Source: Sanguinoderma infundibulare
Taxonomy: Eukaryota; Basidiomycota; Agaricomycetes; Polyporales; Polyporaceae
Direction of reading: 5' to 3'
DNA length: 64,000 nucleotides
Assembly: GCA_032821775.1 (NCBI GenBank)
Contig: JAVLRN010000007.1
Span: 806,001-870,000, forward strand
This document shows positions 9,775-20,220 of the stretch, piece by piece; positions within the stretch are counted from its first letter, which is position 1, and each line of letters starts with the position of its first letter. The translations under genes were made by a program, and so were the position numbers. The notes beneath the pieces were generated by a model. That model was given only the letters and a program-made list of their open reading frames with translations. It made no database searches and was not told the origin of the DNA.

Positions 9775-12734
9775 CTACAACGAGCTATTCGTCGCACGCA
9801 CAAACGTCCGCTCCCGCAGCCCCGCCGAGTCCGGCCCCTGCGCATCCACAACCTGACCTTCAGCCGCAGACTCACACTCGGACCCGCTCACGTCCGTGTC
9901 CACCCACTCGCTCGTCTCCCCGCTGGCCCCCACGAGCGACAGCGCACGGAGCGGCGGCGGCGGCGATGCCGACAGGTCGACCGTCTCCACGTTCGCCAGC
10001 GGGCGCAGCGGCGACGGCTGCCGGACGCTCTGGGTCCCACCGCCGACGACCATCCGGCCCTTGCCCTTGCCCACCGTCTCGGACCGCTCGATCGCCGGCG
10101 GCACGAGCAGGATCTGCACCCCCGCGTCCGGGTCCGCCTCCGCGTCAGACGAGTCCACGGCCGTCGAAGTCGAGGCCAAGGGAGCGCTCGTCGGCACGGG
10201 CGTCGCGTCCCTGTCGACCGTGAGCCGTCGCGGGGACGCACAGACGGACGCCGAGCCGCTCTTGACTTCGTGCAGGTGTGCGCTGCGCGCCCACCGCTTC
10301 GCGGACCTGGGCACTGGGCCGACGCCCCCGAAGCCGTGCGTGAGGCTTCCCGAGTTCGAGCGCTGGATGGCCGGGCGCAGGAACCCGGGCGAGAGCGGCA
10401 CGCCCGTGCGGTGGTGCACTATGTGTCGGTTGGTAGGCGGGCGGAGAGTTGTGGGCGTGTGTGGGCGCGCGAGGTGCTTGCGGTTAGGTCCTGCTGCGTG
10501 CGACCGCCGACTTCGGGGGTGCTCATCGGCGGGAGGGAGATCGAGTGAGGGAAAAGCGACGTCGTTCTCTACAGCAGCCAGCGAATGTGAATGTAGGCCA
10601 ATAAAAAAACAGCCGTGGTCCCTTCCTTACCTCCGGGTTTCTGGTTCGCTCCGGACCGCGGCGGCGTCGAGCTTCCTCCACGGAAACGGTTCACCAGATC
10701 TCCACTGAAGCTGAGCGTTCGTCGACCCCAGTCCCTGACTGACGCCCGAGTCCCGGGCGGGTAGGTGTATTCGCTTCTGGAGCCGCGCGTCAGAGCCATG
10801 AAGACAAGGACGATCAGCAGAAGACACAGTTGGGCAATCCCAAGGCGCTTCTCCAGGATGACCTGGCCTCATGTTAGCAAGCGCAGAAATGGAAGGTTCT
10901 AAACAAGGCAGCGTACCTCGTCGGTAAGATAATCAACTCTGTGGAGGAGCTCGCGCTGCTCGTCTTCTAACCGCCGAGTCTGCTTCTCGAGCTCGACGAC
11001 AGAGCGGTGATACAGCTGGGCTTGCGCTTTCCCCTGTGCATATGATTAGAAAAAGTGAGACGGTGAGCGCAGGTGACAACTCACAATGCCTTCAAGACGA
11101 CCGAGATCCTCGGTGAGCCGTCGAAGCACCTCGCGCATACCAGTCGTCTGCTCCTCAACGTAACGCGCATACAGCGTGGTATTAGCCTCCAGCGCGGTGA
11201 GGCGGTTCATGATTGTCCGATAAATAGATTCGCCCCCGGTTGAAGCATGGGGTGCAGGGGGAGTGTACGAAGGCGTTACGGTAGAAAGGGAAGAAGCGTC
11301 GGGTGTCACGGAGGAAGAACGGGAAGATGATGATGACGAAGAGGTTGCATGCGAGACCGAATCCGTGAGGTCAATAAATATTGATGATGATGATGAATGA
11401 TTGTCCGAGGCCGTGGAATGAGCGTGCGACGAGGTCGATGAAGATGATAATGATACAGGAATATGGTACACTGGATCCGAATGGTGTCGTGACGAATCAT
11501 GGGTAACGTGTTGAGTTTCGGTTTTTGGCGATGACGTGTCAGGTTGATGGGACATAGAGTCTGCGTTGGGTGACGGTGCGGTGAGGTTGTATTGAAGAGA
11601 GCTGAGAATATCGGTGGTCATGGGTATAGAGCCGGTGACGCTACCTGACGAACCGGTCGTCGCATTGTCGTCACCAGTAGCGACAGGCGGCGACGAGATG
11701 GTGCGGTTGTCCATAGAAATGGACTCAGAAGAAGAGTTGGTGAGGTCCGCAGCGACGTCTGCGAGCGAACTCGCCTCCTCCACTGATCGCTTCGCGCGGC
11801 TCTCGGCTTCCCATGTCTCCCATTGCCACTCCTCCAGTTGGGTGAGACCGTAAACGCGAAGGAGCGAAAGAGGGCAATAATACTCGCTCCCGTAGTGCGA
11901 GTGGAAGTCGATGCGAATGACGCGGTAAAAGTCGCGCAACGTAGCGGGAGGATGGAACGACTTGGGGCATTTCAGCACACTCCGGGAAACTCGGAATAAA
12001 GTTCCCTAACGCACCTGGACACCGCGGGCATTCTTCGCGCGATACGTCCCCGCGGGGACCCACTCCTTGGGGTCGTTGGTATACTGCTTGGCGACGCTCA
12101 CCGAGAAGTCTTTGAAGACGCCGCTGAAGAACTCGAAGTTTGCGAGCTGCACAGTGTCGATCCGGATGTCCTCGCAGAGCTCGACGATGACGTACTGCTT
12201 CTCCTCCTCACATGGACTGAGCATATATCGGTCCTTTTTGGAGGACAGGATCGAGGACGCGGACTTGGCAGACTTGTGGGAGGCGTGTACGCGCGCTGAA
12301 CAGTCTAGCGAGGCATAGTTGAAACGGTCTGTGAGAGGGATACGCATCTGGGGCGCGAGCCGTTCCGGGGGTGGTACATGTTCCTGAGCGTCGGCCTGAA
12401 CAGAGTGTTGCGTCTGGGTGGAGGAAGAATGGGATGGGTCGGGAGAAATGACAGGAATGGGCTCGGAGAGGTTCTCTGGGGGCTTGTGTACCGGGTGAGG
12501 GGTATCCTGTTCCGACAACCGCTTTGCTTTCCAGTCCTCGAACGAGAGAAGGACGTCGTCATCAGCGGGGGGTTCGAGGGGTGTCAAAGGCCTCAGGCAG
12601 CAGATGGGCTCCTCGGGCGCTTTGGGTGCGTTGGCAGCTAGGGCACGAAAGGCATCGTTGGGAGTAGTCGGCGACGCAAGAGCTGGGGAGGCGTACAGGA
12701 GGGCTAGCAGGGACGTCGGAAGCAACGAGAACAT
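9775..12734 (-). CDS. SLP1: SUN-domain protein of the SLP1/SUCO type
   Basis: Five exons (12734-12015, 11960-11085, 11033-10917, 10862-10631, 10568-9775) join in frame to 912 residues. The N-terminus is a signal peptide (MFSLLPTSLLALLYASPALA). Residues about 130-290 are the SUN domain of the SLP1 branch: DRFNYASLDCSARV, YVIVELCEDIRIDTVQLANF, then SFHPPATLRDFYRVIRIDFH across the first intron and YYCPLSLLRVYGLTQLEEW. An S/T-rich region follows, then a coiled coil, a single membrane span (LGIAQLCLLLIVLVFMAL) and a long proline/serine-rich tail. Known SLP1-type proteins are ER/nuclear-envelope membrane proteins with roles in protein stability; the role here is by homology. The tail exon is less certain than the rest. 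Confidence 0.88.
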
Positions 12735-13074
12735 GGTCCTCCTCGTTGTCTTCGTCGACGGCCGCCACGTCGTAGTCGTAAGTCAGGGAGAGATGAATGT
12801 GTGCACCAGCCAATTTACCCCATCATATTCTCCCCACTATCTTATCACACACATGGCGCCCACAGACACGTCAGTCCAGGCACGCTCGGCCCTAATGCCC
12901 CGCAAACCGCAGTTTCTCACCCATTCAGTGCAGTCCTCAATACAACAGGCGGCAGAGACGAAGTGTGGTATTATATGTACCGTACAGCACATGAGTGTAA
13001 AGGTGAAAGCATTCGACATTGCTGAGCGAGTGTGTTTGGGCAGCGCTGGTCATTGTCCAAGAGTACGGAGCACA
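12735..13074. other. Short intergenic gap between SLP1-like and VMA3 genes
   Basis: Both neighbours are on the minus strand, so this 340 bp must hold the SLP1-like promoter and the VMA3 3' end. I see no further gene. Confidence 0.5.
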
Positions 13075-14103
13075 TCATGCTCCTTCCACCGCTACATCCT
13101 CGCGGGCGGGACCCTCGCGTCGTTCATGCGGAGCACTACATAGAGGCATGAGAACATTTTCCCAATCTTCACAAATGAAAGAACATACAATACCGCTCAT
13201 GTCACCCGCGCGCGAGTTCATGATGAGGGCGACAATGAGACCGTACAGACCCAAGACTTCCGCAAAAATGAGGATAAGGATCTGTCCGACGGGTCAGCCT
13301 AGAGACCAAGAGGAACACTCTCCGAAGACACATCCGGACGGAGGCAAACAGCCTTGCGAGAACACGACCTCCTTCCACCTCCCGCCCGTCGCTCTTGGTG
13401 GTGCACAGGAAGAGGACTCACCATGCCGACATACAGCCTGGGCTGTTGTGCCGTGCCGCGGACGCCTGCATCACCGACGATACCAATGGCGAAACCGGCA
13501 GCAAGACCAGCCAGACCGACAGACAGGCCGGCGCCAAGCTGGACGAAGCCTTGGAAGAGGGTCATCTCCATCGACACTGCAACAGAGTTATAAGCATGCG
13601 CCTTCCGGGATCCACGCTGTGTCACTTACGGTTACCGGAGATGAGCACAGACACGACGAGACCGTAGATCTTTGTAGCCGCGCATGAGCGCCATGATGGA
13701 CAAGCTTCGGGGAGGATGTGGTACTCACAGCAATGATACCAGCCATGATAACCGGGATGACACACTTCATCATCAGGTCGGGTCGGAGGACGGACATGGC
13801 GGAAATGCCAACTCCTGACTTTGCGGTACCATAACTGACGTTGCACCGTCAGTTCCAAAGAGGCTCTCCTCGCCCGCCAAACACCCAGCTCACCTGGCAC
13901 CAATGCCTGAAGCTCCATCAGCACACCCCTTATTACGTACGAGCATCCAAGATTACTCACTGGTGAAGACGATCGCGCTGGTGCAGCCCTGCAAGTGCGG
14001 TTCGTCATAAGCCCAACGGCTGCAAGAGTGCGCTTGCGACGGTGTATTGAGCACGTACCATGGCACCAAAGAAGGGCGCGTAGACGGGGCACAGTTCGGA
14101 CAT
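13075..14103 (-). CDS. VMA3: V-type ATPase proteolipid subunit c
   Basis: Seven exons: 14103-14059, 13988-13961, 13906-13894, 13834-13729, 13669-13630, 13576-13422 and 13281-13075. The first six total 387 bp and leave phase 0. The protein begins [15 protein letters not shown], as Vma3 proteins do, and has four hydrophobic helices. The last contains [14 protein letters not shown] with the essential proton-carrying glutamate. Other hallmark words are [33 protein letters not shown] and [14 protein letters not shown]. It forms the membrane rotor ring that acidifies the vacuole. One exon is only 13 nt. The exact C-terminus is uncertain: the reading runs 35 codons past the usual end, and a further intron after MSG (GT near 13191) is possible. 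Confidence 0.93.
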
Positions 14104-15468
14104 GATGAGCGTAGTCGAAGATGGGAGATGGACTCGGGGGACAGCAAAGTCGACGAGGTGAACGTTGGCTCCAGCACCGACGACGACCGCTAACCTGGGC
14201 CACCCCGAAACGGCACCCCCCGAGTCGGCGTCCAAATCATTTCAGAGTCCGCCATCACGCCCGCACGGACCTCTCCCGTCCAAACCCCACGCTGCCGACA
14301 CGGAGCCTCGGTGAGCCCGACTCTTCCTCCACTGCGCTCCCCGGCTTGACTCCTAGACTTGACATGCTGGCGACTTGCGAGACCGGGCAGGTGTGTTGGA
14401 AAATGCAACTGTCCGCTCGAATGTCCGGTCTTGGCCTCCAAATGCATTCAGTTATCTTCTCCATCTTTGCCTATTGTGCGCCAAGCATCCAGTGGGGAAC
14501 AGCCTCAAGTATGGATCCGTAGGAAGACACATACATATGTGTTATCTACGGAGCGCACAGCCTAAGCTCGTTCTGGCATTGGAGAGAGGGATATATGTGT
14601 CCGTACGTCTCTCTACTGTTTTTCTTGGCCTTTGTGCCGCAGTTCGTGTGGTACGAAGGCCTCATGATGCTTGCGGTACTGATGTCGTATTGCACAGCCT
14701 TGGCCATTGCCCCAGTAACAAGACAACCAAGGGCATCCGACGCAAATCGGAGGTTACAACGGCGACAAAACGATCGCCCACCGTATTAACACGATCGGGC
14801 AAGAGGCTCCTCGGTCACGCTGGTCCTAGCAGGTACCCGGTCGCACCCGTACCACCCTCCGCTGCCCAAGTACAGGCCTGCGGCATTTTGGCGGACCTCT
14901 ATGGTCAATCTCGATCTCCAGAACTCCGCCGGCTTTCGTCCACCCGCCTTATTTGTAGCCAAGCCACATAATACGGCGACGTTCTCTCCGCGCGTGCGAT
15001 CGAGGTCTTGGACGGAGCCTTTCGGCCCTCGGTCTCCCGGACCAGTAACGTATGGGGTTGCTGGCCGGCTTACGGCCCAGACGCCGAGCTCTTGTCTCCG
15101 GGACCACTGGACTAAAGAGCTCGGCCGCTCGGCTTCTTTGACTGTCTTGGCTGCCGCGTCCTGGGCCGCGACGACATATGTGGACCTCGTTCATGTGCTC
15201 TTCTCCCTCCGTACACCGCGCACGACTCTCGGAGGCCATTAATGCATGTGTGTACACTTCGCATTTATCAGTTGTGCCCATCTACCCCGAGCCGCCTGCC
15301 ACCAGGTAAGGTCTGCCCAGCTTGCAAGGGGACGGACAGGTCGAGCGCATCTCACGTGCAGAAACGGTGAGCGCTGCGCGCAATGAGGACGTCCGGAGAC
15401 GGGGCTGTGAGGACCTTCTCCTTGGATTGTTCGCGCTTCCTAATTCGCCCACCCATCTCACCGCTGCG
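14104..15468. other. Divergent intergenic region
   Basis: Lies between VMA3 (minus) and the PY-motif gene (plus), so it carries both promoters. No reading frame with recognisable content. Confidence 0.5.
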
Positions 15469-15476
15469 TATAAATA
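15469..15476 (+). promoter_or_regulatory. TATA box of the PY-motif protein gene
   Basis: TATAAATA lies about 220 bp before the start codon at 15688. A likely 5' UTR intron (GTGAGT at 15617 to CCAG at 15678, 62 bp with a CTGAC branch-like word) lies between, which explains the distance. Confidence 0.5.
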
Positions 15477-15687
15477 CGATTTCCCGCTTGCCTCTTGCCA
15501 CCATCTCCTCTCCAACGTCGTCGGTGACCATTCGTCCCACGTCGTCAGGACCACTCGACCTACGCCGAATCCCTCCACCTGTCCCCAATCCCCGCCACCA
15601 CTTCTCTCTTGCTGTGGTGAGTCTCCCCTCCCGCACTGGCTGTCGCGGTTGTCTGACGCGTCGCCTCCCCGCATCCAGCGTCGAACC

Positions 15688-16361
15688 ATGTCGTCGCCGA
15701 CCGCTACTCCGGACCCCTTCTCGCCGAAGTTGGGACTTACGGTGGCTGGGTGTATCCGTACGTCCAGCTCTCTCCATCCCTGCGCTCGTGGGCTCATATG
15801 AAGCCCCTTCCCGTTCCCGATCGCTTCTTCCGCGGATCGCCATCAGTGTTGTTCATCTTTCTCATCGTCGGCTTCCACCTCGTCGCGCGCAGGTCTTGCT
15901 GCGCCCCTCGAGTGCGCCGCGCCCCTCGCTCCTCCAACTCGGTCTCACCACTCCCTTCCTACCACGACGTCCTCCACCACCATGCCCCTCCCTCCCCCGC
16001 GCAGACCCGCTTCTGCCCCGTTGCCTCCCTCTCCGCCTTCAAGTGCCTCGACTGCTTGAAGCCGACCGGCTCGAGCGACGACCACGCCAACCGCATCTCA
16101 CTGGAGTCGTCGTGGGCTCCTCCCCCCTACCCGCCAGCTGCGCAAGTTTCGGCGGCTAGATCACGTGGGGGTCCAACGGGATCTCTTATCCGGGCCGGCT
16201 CCCCCACGTCGTTTGATCGCCGCACCGACGCTTCCCTCGCCCACCCCATCGTCACCATTGCTATCCCGGCCACCACCGCCAATCCTTCCACTCCTCCACC
16301 TGCGTACTACGCATCCCGCGGCCCTGTTATTAGTCCCCCTCCCCGTTCCCGTCGCTCCTAG
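15688..16361 (+). CDS. Small single-span membrane protein with PY motifs
   Basis: Exons 15688-15757 and 15847-16361 give 194 residues. The splice (GTACGT to CATCAG) joins GLTVAGCI to LLFIFLIVGFHLVARR and so restores one continuous membrane span at residues about 16-38; without splicing the span is broken. The short N-terminus has no signal peptide. The cytoplasmic-type tail is rich in P, S and R and contains APPPYPP and PPPAYY, both matching the PPxY motif bound by WW domains of Rsp5/Nedd4 ubiquitin ligases. An adaptor role in membrane-protein sorting is inference from architecture. A cysteine pair (CLDC) lies mid-tail. No family recognised. Confidence 0.65.
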
Positions 16362-18605
16362 ATACCCATACCCTTCGCGTTGATCTATACCTCCTCGATG
16401 CCTGCCGCGCCGGCCATACCTTCTCATTATTCGTCCTTTATGAGTGTCTTATCAGGATGACCACTCTATCTTTTATTTGCTTCGTCGTACATTGTTTTTC
16501 TCCGCCATCTAGCTTCGCTGTGTTGCTGTATCATGCACTTCTCATGTTCTCTGAAGCTGTGACGACATGCATGTCGTAGACCTATATGCTATAATGTACC
16601 ATGGTGTGCTATCGGACTATGCTGCGCAATGTATTGTGTACCTTAATGCGCACGATGCCATTCTCTATGCCAGCCTATGGCAGTTCCGCGGGCGCCGGGC
16701 CTCCGAGCTCCATGTGGGGAGCTTTATGACCGTGTGCAACCCGATATCCACGGCAAAAGGTCCCCGGTCATTCCCCGCCTCGTGGTCGCCTGCCCGTGGG
16801 GAGGGGCGGGGCGTCCTCAGCTTCAGCGTCCATACGCGCGCAATTGCTCTGTGCTTGCTAATGCGCATGAGTAATTTAATCTTGAGCGTCACCCCCAAGG
16901 ATCGACTATCGTAACGTTACATAACGGCGACTTGGCGCCACCCACATCAATTGACCCACTCCGGAGGCCCGCCGAGGGCCTTCTCAACGATCCATACTGC
17001 GTACTACGTAGTACTAGGCGTCTCCGAGTCACCTCCTTGCCGCAGCTTGAAGGATCCTGGGTCGTGCTCCTGCGCGCTACGCGAGCGTTTCCTTTTCCTC
17101 TCGTCTGACAGGATCGCCATCCCCAATCAGGTCCGTGGCCAATGCCACTCCCAGTGGCTTGCCTTCGCCGTCCCACAGGCGGGGGTTGCAATAAACCTGG
17201 GTTCATATTCTGGAAGGAGGGCGACAGGGGCGGCACTATGCAAAGCAGAACCGCCAGTGCCAGTACCAGCCGCCCCCGCCCCCGCCGGCGGGAGGCATGA
17301 GGCTCCCGTCGTACGTGTCCGTCGTCGAGAGCCTTCTCCGTCAAGTCCGCATCCAGGTGGATCGGAGGCGACCAGGATCCGAGATTTCGAGGACCGAGAG
17401 GCCTTTCCGCCCGGCGGTTCTCTTGAACTTGAACGCCCAGTGGTTCTCGGGCTGAGTGCCGCCCGTTAGTCGCAGCGGCCCTGACAAAGGTCTAGCGATC
17501 CTTGGATCGATTGGAGGTGGACACAAGGAGAGACGCTCTGGTTCTCCGCGATGCCCGACGGGCCACTACTCTTCTGGCGCGGCTACGGCCGCGGCGTTGG
17601 GGCGCCAGTAGTAAGCAGGGTCGATCGAAACGGCCAAACCTTCCAAACGCGTATGGAGGTGGACAGAAGCGCGTCGAAGGGCAGATGACAGAACCAGTTC
17701 GCGTGGGATGCATGTGCGGCTCGCGCCTCGGACCTCTGCCGTACAGGACGACGCAAACGCTTGGGCAGGAACGCGGGGATCGCCAGACCTGAAAGGCTGA
17801 TGAAGAACTTGGACACGTATCGGGTCAGCGCCTCGAACATCCACGCATGGCGTCAGGGCTTCGAAGTGGGAGGAGGCGTCTGCTGCTTGAGCTACGTGCT
17901 CGGTGGCGACACCGTAAAGGCTCCCTTCTCCCGTGATGGGGCGTAGAAGGGCTAGGGAAGCTCCGGCGCATGAGGAGAGATAAGTCGGCCAGCAAATGAT
18001 TTGGTGTGTAACACGTACAGGGAAGAGGCGCGAGCGCGCGGCTCCGCGCTCGCTAACGCGAAGACAATATCGACGTGACGGCATCCGGGTCTTCGCCGAG
18101 GAGGGATCTGCTCCTGGAGAGATCCCAAACTTACTTGTGCAGTACCCGGGCTCGGCGCTCCCGAGCGGCGTCCACCACGACCGCCAGGCGCGTTTTGGCG
18201 GAGGCGCCGTGGACGAGAAGTTGGTCATCTGTCGTGCGCTCATGATCGTTTTAGTATCACTTCGGAACACGAGTATGGCGCGAGAGGGGGCGAGGACCAA
18301 AGTACGTCAAGGCAACGTACCTGAGTGGTACGACACTTGGTTATCGAGACCAATCCAGGAGAGAAAGCCTTGAAGCAGTGCAGCGCGGATCTCCTTCTGC
18401 GAGGGTGGGGGGCAGATCGAAGGTGGTCGAAGTGCGGTGGATGAGGGTGGCGAGCCCTGCGCCTGCTGCTAGCACTGGCACCTGGCGGGGAATGGAAACG
18501 AAGAAGTACTCTGCGCGCCGTGGCTTACTTGCGGGTATCCGCATGAGCTTCCGATAGATTCTCCTCGTTTCCGTATTACGACGCTTGACTTGCCGCGTCT
18601 CGATA
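16362..18605. other. Gene-poor region
   Basis: Mostly non-coding. The only coding-like signal is the decayed minus-strand piece at 17085-17526. Other long frames (for example 18300-17566 minus) have no recognisable content or plausible splice structure. Confidence 0.5.
17085..17526 (-). pseudogene. Possible decayed gene remnant
   Basis: Three minus-strand pieces in different frames look like parts of one protein: ENHWAFKFKRTAGRKGLSVL ending at a stop near 17344, a shifted frame with TYDGSLMPPAGGGGG, and a last piece reading NPRLWDGEGKPLGVALATDL to a stop near 17085. The composition is protein-like and the glycine-rich middle is low complexity. I cannot name the family. The frame changes could be introns rather than damage. 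Confidence 0.35.
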
Positions 18606-19310
18606 CAGTGACTTACAAAACTGTTTCCAGAAAAGTTACTCCCACGCCGTTTTCAGCATATCTCCGCAAATACTTAGCATAAGGACATGATTTGAAGTGC
18701 GTTCGGTAGATATGCTTCTTGGATTTCGATAGAGCTATGTATTATGCGAAAAGGATAAAAACTCCCAAAGATATTGAGTGCTCTTTGCACTCACTGCCTG
18801 GAAACAGTTTTGTAACTGTTCCTGGCACCACACATAATTTATTCATGAAAGGGCATGCACAGACAATTGTCAAATCTCTTGGTGGCAATGTTGTGTGTAC
18901 TGTTTATATACATCAGTCCAGGCTATAATCTCACACAATACATCTCACTTTCCTGCTATAATCATGCCTAAAGGTTTCCTCAGCAACCATTAACCAGGTC
19001 ACCTCTCCTCGCTAACTAACACCATTCTATCACCTATATCCAGGTTAAAACTGGCATTGGTGGGAGTGACATCAATAAATAATACTCCACACACTTTCCT
19101 GAGGTCTCTGAGGCCAAGGGTGGTCACCTATCCCTTTTTTTTCCAACTACCATATGTTATGTGACTCACCTTATTGAGACCGGGATGGCCAATACTGCTG
19201 TTCAGGTCCACAATTCTTATAAGGATGCATTCCTCAGGACTGTATGTATCTATGTTATTCATTGCAGGCTGAAGGGATAAAGCACAATTGCAGTAATGAT
19301 GAGGAAACAC
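18606..19310 (+). repeat. Left arm of the foldback element
   Basis: 705 bp, near-perfect inverted match to 19516-20220. It contains a 69-codon frame (18719-18928 plus) and a 62-codon frame (19316-19128 minus), each present again in the other arm. Confidence 0.9.
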
Positions 19311-19515
19311 ATTCAACTCAATACTGTATATAAGGCCAAGCAGTACAATGTCACTTTGTCAAAGAAATGCTAGACTATGAAGGAATGAATAAGGCTGATA
19401 TCATCAGAGAGGACTAATATGAAAAAAATTGAGTCATATGAGAGGAAGTATATGTGGAAAAAGAGGACAGAGAGGCTGAGTAACTAGATAGTTAGCTGTA
19501 TAATGAAGGTTAGAG
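19311..19515. other. Loop of the foldback element
   Basis: 205 bp of unique AT-rich sequence between the arms, including CTGTATATAAGG near 19323. A lysine-rich reading (EMLDYEGMNKADIIRED) near 19365-19415 might be a transposase scrap but is too short to assign. Confidence 0.6.
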
Positions 19516-20220
19516 GTGTTTTCTCATCATTACTGCAATTGTGCTTTATCCCTTCAGCCTGCAATGAATAACATAGATACATACAGTCCTGAGGAATGCA
19601 TCCTTATAAGAATTGTGGACCTGAACAGCAGTATTGGCCATCCCGGTCTCAATAAGGTGAGTCACATAACATATGGTAGTTGGAAAAAAAAGGGATAGGT
19701 GACCACCCTTGGCCTCAGAGACCTCAGGAAAGTGTGTGGAGTATTATTTATTGATGTCACTCCCACCAATGCCAGTTTTAACCTGGATATAGGTGATAGA
19801 ATGGTGTTAGTTAGCGAGGAGAGGTGACCTGGTTAATGGTTGCTGAGGAAACCTTTAGGCATGATTATAGCAGGAAAGTGAGATGTATTGTGTGAGATTA
19901 TAGCCTGGACTGATGTATATAAACAGTACACACAACATTGCCACCAAGAGATTTGACAATTGTCTGTGCATGCCCTTTCATGAATAAATTATGTGTGGTG
20001 CCAGGAACAGTTACAAAACTGTTTCCAGGCAGTGAGTGCAAAGAGCACTCAATATCTTTGGGAGTTTTTATCCTTTTCGCATAATACATAGCTCTATCGA
20101 AATCCAAGAAGCATATCTACCGAACGCACTTCAAATCATGTCCTTATGCTAAGTATTTGCGGAGATATGCTGAAAACGGCGTGGGAGTAACTTTTCTGGA
20201 AACAGTTTTGTAAGTCACTG
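19516..20220 (-). repeat. Right arm of the foldback element
   Basis: Reverse complement of 18606-19310. The match breaks exactly at the TA-flanked end 20220. Confidence 0.9.

Larger units (their letters stand above)
18606..20220. mobile_element. AT-rich foldback transposon with 705 bp arms
   Basis: Positions x and 38826-x are complementary across 18606-19310 and 19516-20220, with one mismatch seen (19303). The ends are CAGTGACTTAC and its complement, directly flanked by TA on both sides (18604-18605 and 20221-20222), as expected for TA target duplication in the Tc1/mariner supergroup. The element is clearly richer in A/T than its surroundings. Each arm holds a second inverted copy of the terminal motif about 190 bp inside (18611-18630 against 18798-18817, 19 of 20 bases), resembling multiple transposase-binding sites. 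Each arm has short open frames of about 60-70 codons; no transposase is recognisable, so it is probably non-autonomous. Confidence 0.85.

Noticed and set aside
9591..10708. Long plus-strand frames of 210-291 codons
   Set aside because: They are antisense to the terminal exon of the SLP1-like gene, R/P-rich and without domains; the minus-strand reading joins cleanly to a conserved protein.
15322..16427. Several 100-250 codon frames on both strands around the PY-motif gene
   Set aside because: Low-complexity C/T-rich DNA gives long open frames by chance. Only the frame joined by the 89 bp intron gives a continuous membrane span and PY motifs.
17566..18300. 244-codon minus-strand frame
   Set aside because: GC-rich DNA keeps several frames open here. 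The peptide matches no family I know and neighbouring frames look equally good, so I do not call a gene.
18719..20107. 60-70 codon frames in the foldback arms as real genes
   Set aside because: They are short, mirror each other by symmetry, and have no recognisable domain; treated as by-products of the element.
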